Shown: positions 27,713 through 36,702, counted from the first letter of the stretch. The stretch: DNA of 64,000 nucleotides from Phenylobacterium sp. RIFCSPHIGHO2_01_FULL_69_31 (GCF_001824475.1 NZ_MHXN01000033.1:1-64000); one strand, 5' to 3'. Program-made: numbers and translations. Notes: generated by a model not told the origin, from the letters alone.

Positions 27713-27772
27713 CGCGCGTTTCGGTCGGCCGACCAGGGCTTCCGTTTCGACGAGCTGGAGAAGGCGCTATAG
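27713..27772 (+). pseudogene. Possible 3' remnant of an epimerase-type gene
   Basis: Between the ligase and the next gene, one frame ends in GFRFDELEKAL followed by a stop at 27770-27772. This resembles the last residues of TIGR01777-type NAD-dependent epimerases, which end in GFRF..LE.AL. No start or body is present, so if real it is a 20-codon relic. The resemblance is short and may be chance. Confidence 0.25.
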
Positions 27773-27781
27773 CGCGGTCGC

Positions 27782-28183
27782 ATGACGAGCGATGGGACCG
27801 CGCCCTTCCACGCGCACATCTATCACGAAGCCCACCAACGGCCGGCGTCGGACGCGCTCCACGCCCGGTTGACCGCGATGATGGAAAGCGGCGAAGCGCG
27901 TGACCTGCTGATGGTGGGGAACCTGCGCGAAGGTCCCGTCGGGCCGCATCCGCTTCCGCAGTTCGAGATCCACTTCCTGCAGCGGGCGCTGCCGCAGATC
28001 CTGGCGCTGATCGAAGCGTCGGGCTTGCGCGCCCTGGTGCATCCCCTGACCGACGACGACCTCGCCGATCATACGACGCTGGCGCAATGGATCGGGGGCG
28101 GACCCTTGGACCTGGACCTCAGCGTCATGGATCCGCCGGGCGAGAACCAGGGCGTGCCACGCTTCGGCCGCCGCGACTTCTAG
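27782..28183 (+). CDS. DOPA 4,5-dioxygenase family protein
   Basis: 133 residues. The family pattern is evident: FHAHIYHEA near the N-terminus, GPVGPHPLPQFEIHF in the middle and LRALVHPLTDDDLADHTTLAQWIG, which contain the histidines proposed as metal or substrate ligands. Plant and fungal relatives cleave DOPA for betalain synthesis; bacterial members have poorly known substrates, probably catechols. A small, monomeric cytoplasmic enzyme is expected. Its stop codon overlaps the convergent DUF983 gene within a single CTAG. Confidence 0.85.
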   Translation: MTSDGTAPFHAHIYHEAHQRPASDALHARLTAMMESGEARDLLMVGNLREGPVGPHPLPQFEIHFLQRALPQILALIEASGLRALVHPLTDDDLADHTTLAQWIGGGPLDLDLSVMDPPGENQGVPRFGRRDF

Positions 28184-28608
28184 CGTTCGGAGGCCTTGCG
28201 GCGGTCGTAGACGAAGCCGCCTTCGCCGTGGCCGCCCAGGCTGGCCCAGCGGGCCTCCTCGGCCTTGTGGACGTACTGCTCAGCCACCAGCCAGGCCTTC
28301 ATCGGACGCAGGCACGCCAGGCAGCCGCCGATCAGGGCCGGGAACACCGTCGCGAACTGCAGCCACAGCGGCGGGTGGAACACGACCACCGACCAGGCCC
28401 AGAGGCCGACCACGGCGATGCCGACGCCGCTCATGACGAAGAACGCGGGCCCGTCCGCCGGATCGGCGAAGCCATAGTCCAGCCCGCACTGGTCGCAGGA
28501 CTTGGCGACCGTCAGGAACCCCGAGAACAGCTTTCCTTCGCCGCACCGTGGGCAGCGGCAGCGCAGGCCTGCGCTGAGGGTGGACGGTTCGCAGCCGTTG
28601 AGGTCCAT
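28180..28608 (-). CDS. DUF983 membrane protein with zinc-ribbon cysteines
   Basis: 142 residues. A double CxxC pair, CPRCGEGKLF and CDQCGLDY, lies in the first 45 residues, typical for DUF983, followed by two hydrophobic segments (FFVMSGVGIAVVGLWAWSVVVF and LQFATVFPALIGGCLACLRP). Members are often near cytochrome oxidase or cbb3 genes, but here the neighbours are a dioxygenase and a MocR gene. Its function is unknown. The start at 28608 leaves 77 bp of divergent promoter shared with the MocR gene, including its operator-like repeats. Confidence 0.8.
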   Translation of the reverse strand: MDLNGCEPSTLSAGLRCRCPRCGEGKLFSGFLTVAKSCDQCGLDYGFADPADGPAFFVMSGVGIAVVGLWAWSVVVFHPPLWLQFATVFPALIGGCLACLRPMKAWLVAEQYVHKAEEARWASLGGHGEGGFVYDRRKASER

Positions 28609-28619
28609 GGCGTCAGCTC

Positions 28620-28666
28620 CATACAATGCGGATATTGAACGCATACAATACTTGTGTAATGTATGC
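28620..28666. promoter_or_regulatory. Operator-like repeats in the MocR divergent promoter
   Basis: CATACAAT occurs at 28620-28627 and 28642-28649, exactly 22 bp apart (two helical turns), and the second copy is part of an inverted repeat GCATACA-N12-TGTATGC (28641-28666). MocR/GabR/PdxR proteins bind direct repeats plus an inverted element in just such divergent promoters. The site is 20-66 bp before the MocR ATG and beside the DUF983 start. Confidence 0.6.
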
Positions 28667-28685
28667 GTCAGACGCGAGAATCGCA

Positions 28686-30068
28686 ATGGACTCCCTGACG
28701 CACCCTTCGGCCCGCTGGCTGGCGCGCCTGCCGGCCGCTGGCCCACCGATGTACGTCCGCGTGGTCGAGGCCCTGGAGGCGGCGATCCGCGACGGGGAAC
28801 TGCAAGGGGGCGACCAGTTGCCGCCGCAGCGAACGGTGGCCCAGATCCTGGGCGTCGACCTGACCACCGTGACCCGGGCCTATGCCGCCGCCCGCGCCCG
28901 CGGCCTGATCGAGGGCGCCGTGGGGCGGGGCACCTTCGTCCGGGCCCGGGCGGCGGAGGACGAGGCCGGCTTGGTGGACCTTGGCATGAACCTGCCGCCG
29001 CCGCCCCAGGGCCTGTCGCTCGGCGTCCTGCTGAAGGAGGCGGTGGCGGCGGTGGTCGACCGGACCGATGTCGCGACGCTGATGTCCTACCACCCCGGCG
29101 GCGGCAGCCTCGGCCAGCGGACCTCGGCCGCGGCGTGGCTGGCGCCCAGCCTAGGTCAGGTGGCGCCCACGCGGATGCTGGTGACGCCGGGGGCGCAGAC
29201 CGGCCTGGCCGCCATCCTGGCGACGATCGCCGGCGCGGGCGGCGGCGCGCTTGTCACCGAGCCGCTGGTCTATCCGGGCGTGCTGACCGCGGCCCGGCAG
29301 TTCGGGTTGGCGGTGCGGGTCTGCCCATCCGACGCGGGCGGGCTGGACCCCGACGCCCTCGCGCGCCTGTGTGCGGCCGAGCGCCCGGCGGCCCTCTACC
29401 TGACGCCGACGACCAACAACCCGACCGCTGTGACCCTCGACCTCGCCCGGCGCCAAGCCCTGGCCAAGGTCGCGCGCGCCGCCGGTCTCTGGGTCGTGGA
29501 GGACGACCCCTACGCGCGCCTGTTCGACGCGCCCCTGCCGGCCATCGCGACCCTGGCGCCGGAGCGGACGTTCCACCTGGCCACGCTCTCGAAATGCCTG
29601 TCGCCCGGCCTGCGCACGGCCTTCCTGGTTCCGCCGGAGGCGCTGGCGGAACGTACCGCCGAGGCGCTGCGCACCCTGGCCCTGATGCCGTCGCCCATCA
29701 TGTCGGCGGTGGTGTCCACCTGGATTCGCGAGGGGACCGCCGAGCGCCTGCTGGCCGGCGTGCGGAAGGAGGCGCGCCTGCGCCGGGCGATCGCCGCCGA
29801 AGTCCTGCCTGCGGCGCGGGGCGCGCCCGAGGGGATCCACGTCTGGCTGGAGCTGCCGCCGGAGTGGCGGGCGGACCGGGTCCACCGCCTCGCCCAGGAG
29901 AAGGGCCTTGCCCTGGTCACCGCCGACGCCTTCGCCGCGGGGCCGGACCACGCCAACGGTCTCAGAATCTCGCTGGGTGGGCCGGGGACGCAAGGCGTGC
30001 TGCGCGGGGCGCTGGAAAGCGTGGCCCGGCTGCTGAGCGCCGCGCCGGCCCCCAAGGCGGTCGTCTAG
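28686..30068 (+). CDS. MocR-type regulator (GntR helix-turn-helix + aminotransferase)
   Basis: 460 residues. The first 75 residues are a GntR winged helix (PMYVRVVEALEAAIRDGELQGGDQLPPQRTVAQIL; key part LPPQRTVAQILGVDLTTVTR). The remainder is a fold type I aminotransferase domain with PTTNNPTAVTL and the PLP lysine in LATLSKCLSPGLRTAF. MocR proteins use PLP as effector and often control PLP, GABA or taurine genes. The ATG at 28686 starts just before the HTH. The divergent DUF983 gene is the nearest candidate target; autoregulation is likely. Confidence 0.88.
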   Translation: MDSLTHPSARWLARLPAAGPPMYVRVVEALEAAIRDGELQGGDQLPPQRTVAQILGVDLTTVTRAYAAARARGLIEGAVGRGTFVRARAAEDEAGLVDLGMNLPPPPQGLSLGVLLKEAVAAVVDRTDVATLMSYHPGGGSLGQRTSAAAWLAPSLGQVAPTRMLVTPGAQTGLAAILATIAGAGGGALVTEPLVYPGVLTAARQFGLAVRVCPSDAGGLDPDALARLCAAERPAALYLTPTTNNPTAVTLDLARRQALAKVARAAGLWVVEDDPYARLFDAPLPAIATLAPERTFHLATLSKCLSPGLRTAFLVPPEALAERTAEALRTLALMPSPIMSAVVSTWIREGTAERLLAGVRKEARLRRAIAAEVLPAARGAPEGIHVWLELPPEWRADRVHRLAQEKGLALVTADAFAAGPDHANGLRISLGGPGTQGVLRGALESVARLLSAAPAPKAVV

Positions 30069-30964
30069 CCTGCGAGGCGGTAGGTGCTGTCGGGCCCCGG
30101 CGCACCGTCGGTCTTGAGCTGGCCGCGCCGCACCAGGTGGATCATTGCCGCCAGCATCGAGCGCGCCGCGGCCGGATGCAGCCGCGAATCCACGTCGGCG
30201 TAGAGGCGCGGCACCAGCTCGTTGATGCGCGCCGGCCCGGCCTTCAGCGCCCCCAGGATCTGGTCGACCCGCTCCTGGCGGTGCTCGATGTAGGCGGCGA
30301 TGAAGGCGTCGACATCGCGAATCGGCGGGCCATGGGTCGGCCACAGGACGTCGAACTTGCGAGACCGGATGTCGTCCAGGCTCGCCAGATAGGCGGTCAT
30401 GTCGCCGTCGGGCGGGGTGATCACGGTGGTGGACCAGCCCATGATGTGATCGCCTGAGAAGCAGGCGTTCTCTTCCCGCAGGCCGTAGCAGATGTGGTTG
30501 GAGGTGTGGCCGGGGGTGGGGATGGCGTCCATCGTCCACCCGCGGCCCAGCACGACGCCGCCATCGCACAGGCTGATGTCGGGCCGGAAGTCGTGGTCGT
30601 GCCCGGCCTCCATCCTGACCTCGCCGGTGTCCGCCTCCTCGTGACCGGCCACGGCGCAGCCGTAGATGGTCGCGCCCGTCCGCGCCTTCAGCGGCCCGGC
30701 CAGGGGCGAATGGTCGGAGTGGTGATGGGTGATCAGGATGTGCGTGATCTTCTCGCCGCTCACCGCCTGCAGGATCGCGTCCAGGTGCGCCGGATCGTCC
30801 GGGCCGGGGTCGATGACCGCCACTTCGCCGCGGCCGACGATGTAGGTGCCGGTGCCGAGGAAGGTGAATGGGCCGGGGTTGTTGGCCGTCACCCGCCGGA
30901 TCAGCGGCGAGACCTGGTCGCAGCGGCCGTACTCGATGTCGATCTCGCGGACGTAGGGGATCAT
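30065..30964 (-). CDS. MBL-fold hydrolase, LACTB2-like
   Basis: 299 residues. Metal motif THHHSDHSPLAG near residue 79; later blocks are TPGHTSNHICYGL, FSGDHIMGW and PTHGPPIRD. The C-terminal 70 residues (RQERVDQILGALKAGPARINELVPRLY) form the winged-helix-like tail of LACTB2/CPSF-type hydrolases. Human LACTB2 is an RNA nuclease, while bacterial members are mostly uncharacterised. It is coupled by ATGA to the upstream DUF442 gene, and its stop overlaps the MocR stop in CTAG. Confidence 0.85.
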   Translation of the reverse strand: MIPYVREIDIEYGRCDQVSPLIRRVTANNPGPFTFLGTGTYIVGRGEVAVIDPGPDDPAHLDAILQAVSGEKITHILITHHHSDHSPLAGPLKARTGATIYGCAVAGHEEADTGEVRMEAGHDHDFRPDISLCDGGVVLGRGWTMDAIPTPGHTSNHICYGLREENACFSGDHIMGWSTTVITPPDGDMTAYLASLDDIRSRKFDVLWPTHGPPIRDVDAFIAAYIEHRQERVDQILGALKAGPARINELVPRLYADVDSRLHPAAARSMLAAMIHLVRRGQLKTDGAPGPDSTYRLAG

Positions 30965-31371
30965 CCGCCCAGCACGCCCGACAGGTCGTAGCCGGCGTTG
31001 CGGCCGAGGGTGACAAGCTCACCGCGGGGCAGGGCGCCCGACTGGGCCTGGCTCAGCGACCAGGTGACGATCGAGCGTGTGCCCGAGCGGCAGAAGGCCA
31101 GGATCGGCGTTTCGACCTGCGACAGCAGCGCCTTGGTCTGCTCGACCTGCTCCGGCGTCGGGCCGCCACGAACCGGAATGTGGAAATAGGCGAGCCCCGC
31201 GGCCTCAGCCGCCGCCTCGATCTCGGCCGACGAGGGCTGGCCCGGCTCCTCGTCGTCGGGGCGGTTGTTGATCACCGTCCGGAAGCCTTGCCGCGCCGCC
31301 TCGGCGACGTCCGCGATGCTGATTTGCGGGGCAGTGGTGAAGTCGTCGGTGACGCGTCGGAAGTCGGACAT
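30961..31371 (-). CDS. DUF442 / TIGR01244 sulfur-transferase-like phosphatase-fold protein
   Basis: 136 residues. DSP-like fold with the P-loop ILAFCRSGTRSIVTW (C-x5-R, catalytic Cys near residue 93) and FRTVINNRPDDEEPGQP at the front, features of the DUF442 family found as an N-terminal domain in Blh and some rhodanese-linked persulfide dioxygenases. It may transfer or sense persulfide. The stop overlaps the following MBL gene, a split version of the Blh fusion order, but that MBL protein is of a different subgroup. The ATG at 31371 opens the conserved FRRVTDDF strand. Confidence 0.75.
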   Translation of the reverse strand: MSDFRRVTDDFTTAPQISIADVAEAARQGFRTVINNRPDDEEPGQPSSAEIEAAAEAAGLAYFHIPVRGGPTPEQVEQTKALLSQVETPILAFCRSGTRSIVTWSLSQAQSGALPRGELVTLGRNAGYDLSGVLGG

Positions 31372-31530
31372 CGGTGCTCGCAAAACGCTGGTGGGCCTGT
31401 CGTTGACATCATCGGGGGTGGGTGGAAGTTTCGCAACGGGCGGCCCCGGAAAAGGCCGCGGGCAGAGGGACGTTGCGAGCGGAATGCGGCGGGACATCTG
31501 GCGGCGTAAACCGACCGTAGGGAACGGCTG

Positions 31531-32706
31531 ATGGTCGCCGGGGGGCAAGCCATTTCGCCGGAACAGCTGTTGGCCGACGCCGCTTCGGCGATGCGGCGGG
31601 GCGATCGCGCCACAGCGCTCGACTGCGTCACCCGGGCGGAGGCCGTCGCGCCGTTCGACCCGCACGTGAAGATGCAGAAGGCGATGATCCACCGGGCCAA
31701 TGGGGCCCTGCCGGCGGCGTTGGCGGCGTTGGACGAGGCGTTGGCCTTGGAGCCGTACAACTTCCTGGCCCTGCTTTCGAAGGGCGCCGTGATCGAGAAG
31801 CTGTCGGGCGAGCGCCTGGCCGCAAAGGTCTACGAGAACGCCCTCAAGCTCGCCCCCGACGAAGCGAACCTTCTACCCGGGCTGAAGACGCCGGTCGCCC
31901 GCGCGCGGGAGGTGGTCGAGAAGACCCACGCGGCGCTGGAAGCTTATCTTCGCGACAGTGTCGGCCCCCTCGACGAGGCGGGCGGAGAGCTGGTGCGGAG
32001 CCGGTTGGACGAAGCGATCGGGGTCTATGCCGGACGGCGCAAGGTGTTCAACCACGAGCCGCTCCTGCTGCATTATCCGCGGCTGCCGGCGATCCCTTTC
32101 TATCCGCGCGAGCTGTTCCCCTGGCTGGCCGAGCTCGAAGCCGCGACGCCGGTCATCGTCGAGGAACTCCAGGCCGTTATGGCCAGTCGGATGGAGGCGT
32201 TCGCGCCGTACATCGCCTTTTCCCCGGAGAAGCCGGTCAACCAGTGGGAGGAGCTCAACCACTCCCGCCGCTGGAGTTCGCTGTTCCTCTGGAAGGACGG
32301 CCACCGGCAGGCGGAGGTCTGCGCGAGTTGCCCGCAGACCAGCGCCCTGTTGGACCGGCTGCCCATGGCCCATCAGGCGGACTTCGCGCCGACGGCGATG
32401 TTCTCGGCGCTGGATGCGCGAACCCGCATCCCGCCTCACACCGGATCGACGAACACCCGGCTGCTCTGCCACCTGCCGCTGATCCTCCCGGGGCCAGCGC
32501 GCTTCCGCGTCGGCAACGAGGTGCGCGAGTGGCGGATGGGCGAGGCCTGGGTCTTCGACGACACCATCGAGCACGAGGCCTGGAACGACGCCGACGAACT
32601 GCGCGTCATCCTGATCTTCGACATCTGGAACCCGTTCCTGGAGCCGGGCGAGCGGGAGCGCATCGGCGCGATGATGGCCGCGCGGAACGCCTTCTACAGC
32701 GGCTGA
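31531..32706 (+). CDS. TPR-containing aspartyl/asparaginyl beta-hydroxylase
   Basis: 391 residues. The first 130 residues are TPR-like (LLADAASAMRRGDRATALDC, ALAALDEALALEPYNFLALL). The C-terminal domain is an Asp/Asn beta-hydroxylase of the 2-oxoglutarate/Fe(II) family with PHTGSTNTRLLCHLPLILPG and FDDTIEHEAWNDADELRVIL, giving the metal histidines and the 2OG arginine. Such enzymes hydroxylate Asp or Asn side chains in proteins or peptides. The TPR part may bind the substrate. It lies upstream of a TonB receptor and two TPR-sulfotransferases, sharing their TPR plus modifying-domain layout. Confidence 0.85.
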   Translation: MVAGGQAISPEQLLADAASAMRRGDRATALDCVTRAEAVAPFDPHVKMQKAMIHRANGALPAALAALDEALALEPYNFLALLSKGAVIEKLSGERLAAKVYENALKLAPDEANLLPGLKTPVARAREVVEKTHAALEAYLRDSVGPLDEAGGELVRSRLDEAIGVYAGRRKVFNHEPLLLHYPRLPAIPFYPRELFPWLAELEAATPVIVEELQAVMASRMEAFAPYIAFSPEKPVNQWEELNHSRRWSSLFLWKDGHRQAEVCASCPQTSALLDRLPMAHQADFAPTAMFSALDARTRIPPHTGSTNTRLLCHLPLILPGPARFRVGNEVREWRMGEAWVFDDTIEHEAWNDADELRVILIFDIWNPFLEPGERERIGAMMAARNAFYSG

Positions 32707-33240
32707 CTACTCGGTGCGGCGGGCGCGGAAGGCGCCCATGGTGTCCACCGTCATCAGGAAGCTGCCCAGCGACGCCTGGCGGATCTTCACAGGCATCCCG
32801 GGCTTGGGCTCCTTGAAGAGCTCCTTCGAATCGACCTGCGTCCAGACCGCGCCGTCCTCCAGCTTGATCACCCATTTGCCGGCGCCGTTGACGCGGGCCA
32901 GGGCGACCACGCCGGTGACATTCTCCAGCTCCTCCTGAGTTTCGCCGCGCTCGAAGAGGCTGAGCGAGGGCATGGAGAAGCCGAAGGCCTGGCGGCGGAC
33001 CTTGCGGGCCTGTTCGCGGTCGACCACCACGATGTCGCCCTTGGCCTCGGCCTGGTCCAGCGCGACGGTAGCCTGATCGTAGCAGGCGAGGCGCTGGCTC
33101 TCGTCGGTCAGCTTCCGGCAGTCCACCAGCTTCTGCAGCATGGCGGACCGCGACTCGCCCTTCGGCTGGGCCTGCGACGCCGACCCGCCGAGGCTCGCCG
33201 CCACGGCGACGCCCACCGCCCACATCGCCACCGTCTTCAT
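32707..33240 (-). CDS. Periplasmic hypothetical protein (signal peptide, CxxL...CYD motif)
   Basis: 177 residues from the ATG at 33240, which begins a signal peptide (MKTVAMWAVGVAVAASLGG, cleavage after SQAQ). The mature protein has VDCRKLTDESQRLACYDQAT, a short two-cysteine motif (C-x13-C) seen in many periplasmic proteins of Caulobacterales and in the TagO-like family, then a domain ending VKIRQASLGSFLMTV. This is not an established function. It starts within a 359-bp divergent region and directly abuts the hydroxylase stop. Confidence 0.7.
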   Translation of the reverse strand: MKTVAMWAVGVAVAASLGGSASQAQPKGESRSAMLQKLVDCRKLTDESQRLACYDQATVALDQAEAKGDIVVVDREQARKVRRQAFGFSMPSLSLFERGETQEELENVTGVVALARVNGAGKWVIKLEDGAVWTQVDSKELFKEPKPGMPVKIRQASLGSFLMTVDTMGAFRARRTE

Positions 33241-33599
33241 GTCGCCGACCTCAGGAATGACTCTTCTGAGCCCATTAAGCGGGGCGCGGCGGCCGGCGCA
33301 ACGCCCGTGCGCAGCGGTCACGACGACGCCGCGATTCCGCCGAGGTCCGGAGGTTGCGCCTCTGCGCTCTGTCACAATCGGAGGCCAAACCTTGCCCGCT
33401 TTCAGGAACGGTGCGGCAATCTGTGACCAGAATGCGACAGGTGGGCGTCCGAAACATTGCCAAACGCTAATCTGCGTTGACCAGTCCTCTCGCAGCCCCG
33501 TAACTCCGCCGTAACCGAGGGCGCATCCCGCTTTCGGGACCGATCTCTTTTTGTGGGGAGCGGCCGCCCGCCGGGCAGGACCGCTGGAGGATCAAGACC
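33241..33599. other. 359-bp divergent intergenic region before the TonB receptor
   Basis: No gene is supported. The right half could hold the receptor promoter: TTGACC at 33477-33482 with a GTAACT-like -10 17 bp later (33500-33505) is one candidate, about 100 bp upstream of the GTG. A GGAGGATC ribosome site lies just before 33600. A weak stem AGCGG/CCGCT spans the leader near 33558-33584. No FixK, CtrA or FixJ-like box was recognised here. Confidence 0.4.
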
Positions 33600-36500
33600 G
33601 TGAAATTCAAGTCCATGCGGGAACGCCTTTTGGCGTCGTCTATGATTTGCGGCGCGGCCCTGTTGGGCCTTTCGTCGCAAGCCGCGGCCCAGACCGCTTC
33701 GGATGAAATCTCCGAAGTCGTCGTCACCGGCACGCGTATTCCGTCGCCGAACCTGGAGAGCGTCAGCCCGGTGACCGCGGTGAGCGCGGCTGAAATCAAG
33801 GCGACGGGCGTGACCCGCGTCGAGGACATGATCAACAGCCTGCCGCAAGCCTTCGCGGCCCAGGGCGCGGCTCTGTCCAACGGCTCGACCGGCACGGCCA
33901 CCGTCAGCCTCCGCGGCCTCGGCGCGACCCGCACCCAGGTCCTGATCGACGGCCGCCGCCTGATGCCCGGCACGCCGAACACCCTGGGCGGCTCGCTGGC
34001 CGCCGACATCAACTTCATCCCCTCGGCCCTGATCGAGCGCGTTGACGTCCTGACGGGCGGCGCCTCGGCCGTGTACGGCGCCGACGCCGTCGGCGGCGTC
34101 GTCAACTTCATCATGGCCAAGAACTTCGAGGGCGTCCGCGTCGACGCCCAGTACGGCATCTATCAGCACGACAACGGCAACGACGTTGCCGGCGTGGTGC
34201 AGGCGGCCCAAAACGCCTCGGCCAATCCGCAGTTCTTCCAGCTGCCGAAGGACAACGTCCGCGACGGTGAAATGTCGCAAGTGACGCTGGTGATCGGCGT
34301 GAACTCGCCGGACGGCAAGGGCAACGTGACCGCCTATGCCGGCTATCGTCACGTCGAGCCGATCCTGCAGGGCAACCGCGACTTCTCGTCGTGCACGTTC
34401 AACTCGGGCGACACCTTCGCCGACGCCGGCTGCGGCGGTTCGGGCACGGCCTTCCCGGCCCGTGTCGGCGCCTACGTCGTCGACCCGGCCGGCCCGGGCA
34501 ACACGTTCCGCCTGCGCAACGCCGCGACCGACGTCTACAACTTCGGTCCGACGAACTACTACCAACGCCCCGACGACCGTTATGTGCTGGGCGCGTTCGC
34601 GAACTACGAGATCAACGACTGGGCCACGGCCTACGCCGACGTGATGTTCATGGACGACACGTCGACCTACCAGATCGCGCCGGGCGGCATCTTCGCCGGC
34701 ACCTTCTCGGTCAACTGCGCCAACCCGTTCCTGTCGGCCCAGCAGCGCGGCCTGCTGAACGCCACGGCGGCCTCGGGCGGCGGCACCTGCGCCACCAATC
34801 CGGCCGGCACCTTCACCGGCACGATCTCGCGCCGGAACGTCGAAGGCGGCGGCCGTCAGGGCCGGACCCAGCACCAGCAGTACCGCTACGTGGTGGGTGT
34901 CCGTGGCGACCTGAACGACAACTGGAATTACGACTTCGCGATGCAGTACGGTCGCGTGTCGTTCAACCAGGTCCAGACCGGCTTCTACCGTACCTCGGCG
35001 ATCAACCAGGCCCTCAACGTCGTCCAGACGCCGAGCGGCCCGGCCTGCGCCAACCCCGCCGGCGGCTGCGTGCCCTACAACATCTTCCAGCTCGGCGGCG
35101 TGACCCAGGACGCGCTCGACTTCCTGGAAACCCCCTCCACGCAGAACGGCAACCTGTTCGAGCGCATCGTGAACTTCTCGCTGGGCGGTGACCTCACCGA
35201 GTACGGCGTGAAGTCGCCGTGGGCCAACGACGGCGTGGGCGTGTCGATGGGCGCCGAGTACCGCCGCGAGACCCTGGACTTCGCCGCCGACTTCATCTCG
35301 TCCTCGGGCGACCTGAACGGCTCGGGCGGCGCCAACCCGCCGGTGAACGGCTCGTTCGACGTGTACGAACTGTTCGCCGAAACCCGGATCCCGATCGTCC
35401 AGGACATGGCCTTCGCCAAGTCCCTGACCCTGGAACTGGCCTTCCGTTACTCGGACTACTCCTCGATCGGCACCACCGAGACCTACAAGATCGCCGGTGA
35501 CTGGGAACCGATCGACGGTCTGCGCCTGCGCGGCGGCTACAACCGCGCCGTCCGTGCGCCGCACGTCCTCGAGCTGTTCAGCCCGCAGAACGTCGTCCTC
35601 GACGGCACGCAGGATCCCTGCGCCGGCCTGGCCGCCAGCGATCCGCTGGTCGCCCGCTGCGCCCAGGCGTTCAACCTGACGGCCGCCCAGGTCCTGGCCA
35701 TCGAAGCGAACCCGGCCAACCAGTACAACGGCCAGATCGGCGGTAACCCGAACCTGGATCCGGAAACCGCCGACACCTGGACCGTCGGCTTCGTCTACCA
35801 GCCCTCGTTCCTGCCGGGCTTCAACTTCTCGGCCGACTGGTTCTCCATCAAGGTGAAGGACTTCATCTCGGGCATCGGCGCGGACACGATCATCAACCGC
35901 TGCGTCAACACCCTGGACTCGTTCTTCTGCGGCCTCGTGAACCGCGACCAGGACGGCTCGATCTGGCTTTCGAACGAAGGCTACGTCGTCGACACTACCC
36001 TGAACACGGGCGCCCTGCGCACCAAGGGTATCGACTTCAACGTCAGCTACCGGACCGATCTCGAGAACTTCGGCATCAGCAACGGTGGCGGCCTGAGCTT
36101 CAACTTCGTCGGCACCTGGCTGGACGACCTGTCGATCCAGAACCTGCCGGGCGACGACTTCTTCAACTGCGCCGGCTACTACGGCACGATCTGCTCGGTC
36201 TCGGGCGGTCTGTCGTCGCCGAACCCCGAATGGCGTCACAAGGCCCGCGTGACCTGGACCACGCCGTTCGAATACGGCGACTGGTTCAAGGACTTCTCGC
36301 TCTCGCTGCAATGGCGCCACTTCAACAAGGTGACGCTCGACGCCTATTCGGACGACCCGGCGCTCAACAACCCGGGCCTGCAGTACGCCACGGACAAGAC
36401 GCTCGCCTCGCGCGACTACTTCGACCTGACGGCGTCCTGGACGATGCGCGACAACCTCAACTTCCGGGCGGGCGTGAACAACCTGTTCGACAAGGACCCG

Positions 36501-36614
36501 CCGCTCAACGGTTCGTCGAACTGCCCGACCGGTCCTTGCAACGGCAACACCTGGCCGCAAATCTACGACGCCTTCGGCCGGTACCTGTTCATCGGCCTGA
36601 CCGCCGACTTCTAA
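33600..36614 (+). CDS. TonB-dependent outer-membrane receptor
   Basis: 1004 residues from GTG 33600 with a GGAG ribosome site. A signal peptide ends at SSQAAAQ. The plug domain includes EISEVVVTGTRIPSPNLES (TonB-box-like), EDMINSLPQAF and VSLRGLGATRTQVLIDGRR; the barrel ends in the typical YLFIGLTADF with terminal Phe. Loops contain several Cys pairs (DFSSCTFNSGDTFADAGCGG, CANPAGGC) suggesting disulfides in extracellular loops. The ligand is unknown. Codon use is strongly biased, as in a highly expressed gene. It is followed by a strong terminator and then by sulfotransferase genes. Confidence 0.92.
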   Translation: MKFKSMRERLLASSMICGAALLGLSSQAAAQTASDEISEVVVTGTRIPSPNLESVSPVTAVSAAEIKATGVTRVEDMINSLPQAFAAQGAALSNGSTGTATVSLRGLGATRTQVLIDGRRLMPGTPNTLGGSLAADINFIPSALIERVDVLTGGASAVYGADAVGGVVNFIMAKNFEGVRVDAQYGIYQHDNGNDVAGVVQAAQNASANPQFFQLPKDNVRDGEMSQVTLVIGVNSPDGKGNVTAYAGYRHVEPILQGNRDFSSCTFNSGDTFADAGCGGSGTAFPARVGAYVVDPAGPGNTFRLRNAATDVYNFGPTNYYQRPDDRYVLGAFANYEINDWATAYADVMFMDDTSTYQIAPGGIFAGTFSVNCANPFLSAQQRGLLNATAASGGGTCATNPAGTFTGTISRRNVEGGGRQGRTQHQQYRYVVGVRGDLNDNWNYDFAMQYGRVSFNQVQTGFYRTSAINQALNVVQTPSGPACANPAGGCVPYNIFQLGGVTQDALDFLETPSTQNGNLFERIVNFSLGGDLTEYGVKSPWANDGVGVSMGAEYRRETLDFAADFISSSGDLNGSGGANPPVNGSFDVYELFAETRIPIVQDMAFAKSLTLELAFRYSDYSSIGTTETYKIAGDWEPIDGLRLRGGYNRAVRAPHVLELFSPQNVVLDGTQDPCAGLAASDPLVARCAQAFNLTAAQVLAIEANPANQYNGQIGGNPNLDPETADTWTVGFVYQPSFLPGFNFSADWFSIKVKDFISGIGADTIINRCVNTLDSFFCGLVNRDQDGSIWLSNEGYVVDTTLNTGALRTKGIDFNVSYRTDLENFGISNGGGLSFNFVGTWLDDLSIQNLPGDDFFNCAGYYGTICSVSGGLSSPNPEWRHKARVTWTTPFEYGDWFKDFSLSLQWRHFNKVTLDAYSDDPALNNPGLQYATDKTLASRDYFDLTASWTMRDNLNFRAGVNNLFDKDPPLNGSSNCPTGPCNGNTWPQIYDAFGRYLFIGLTADF

Positions 36615-36641
36615 GTCGAACGTCACGTCAGACGACTGCGT

Positions 36642-36676
36642 GGGGCGGCGGAGCAATCCGCCGCCCCATTCTTTTT
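36642..36676 (+). terminator. Rho-independent terminator after TonB receptor gene
   Basis: An 11-bp GC-rich stem (GGGGCGGCGGA / TCCGCCGCCCC) with loop GCAA is followed by ATTCTTTTT. This is the clearest intrinsic terminator in the window and separates the receptor mRNA from the sulfotransferase genes. Confidence 0.92.
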
Positions 36677-36702
36677 GCCGCGGCCGCTGCTAGGTTCTGC
36701 CG

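Noticed and set aside
33402..36656. 1084-residue open frame on the minus strand opposite the TonB receptor
   Set aside because: It mirrors the receptor gene, is Val/Arg/Asp/Gly-rich with no family motif, and the plus frame has a signal peptide, plug and barrel with correct C-terminus.
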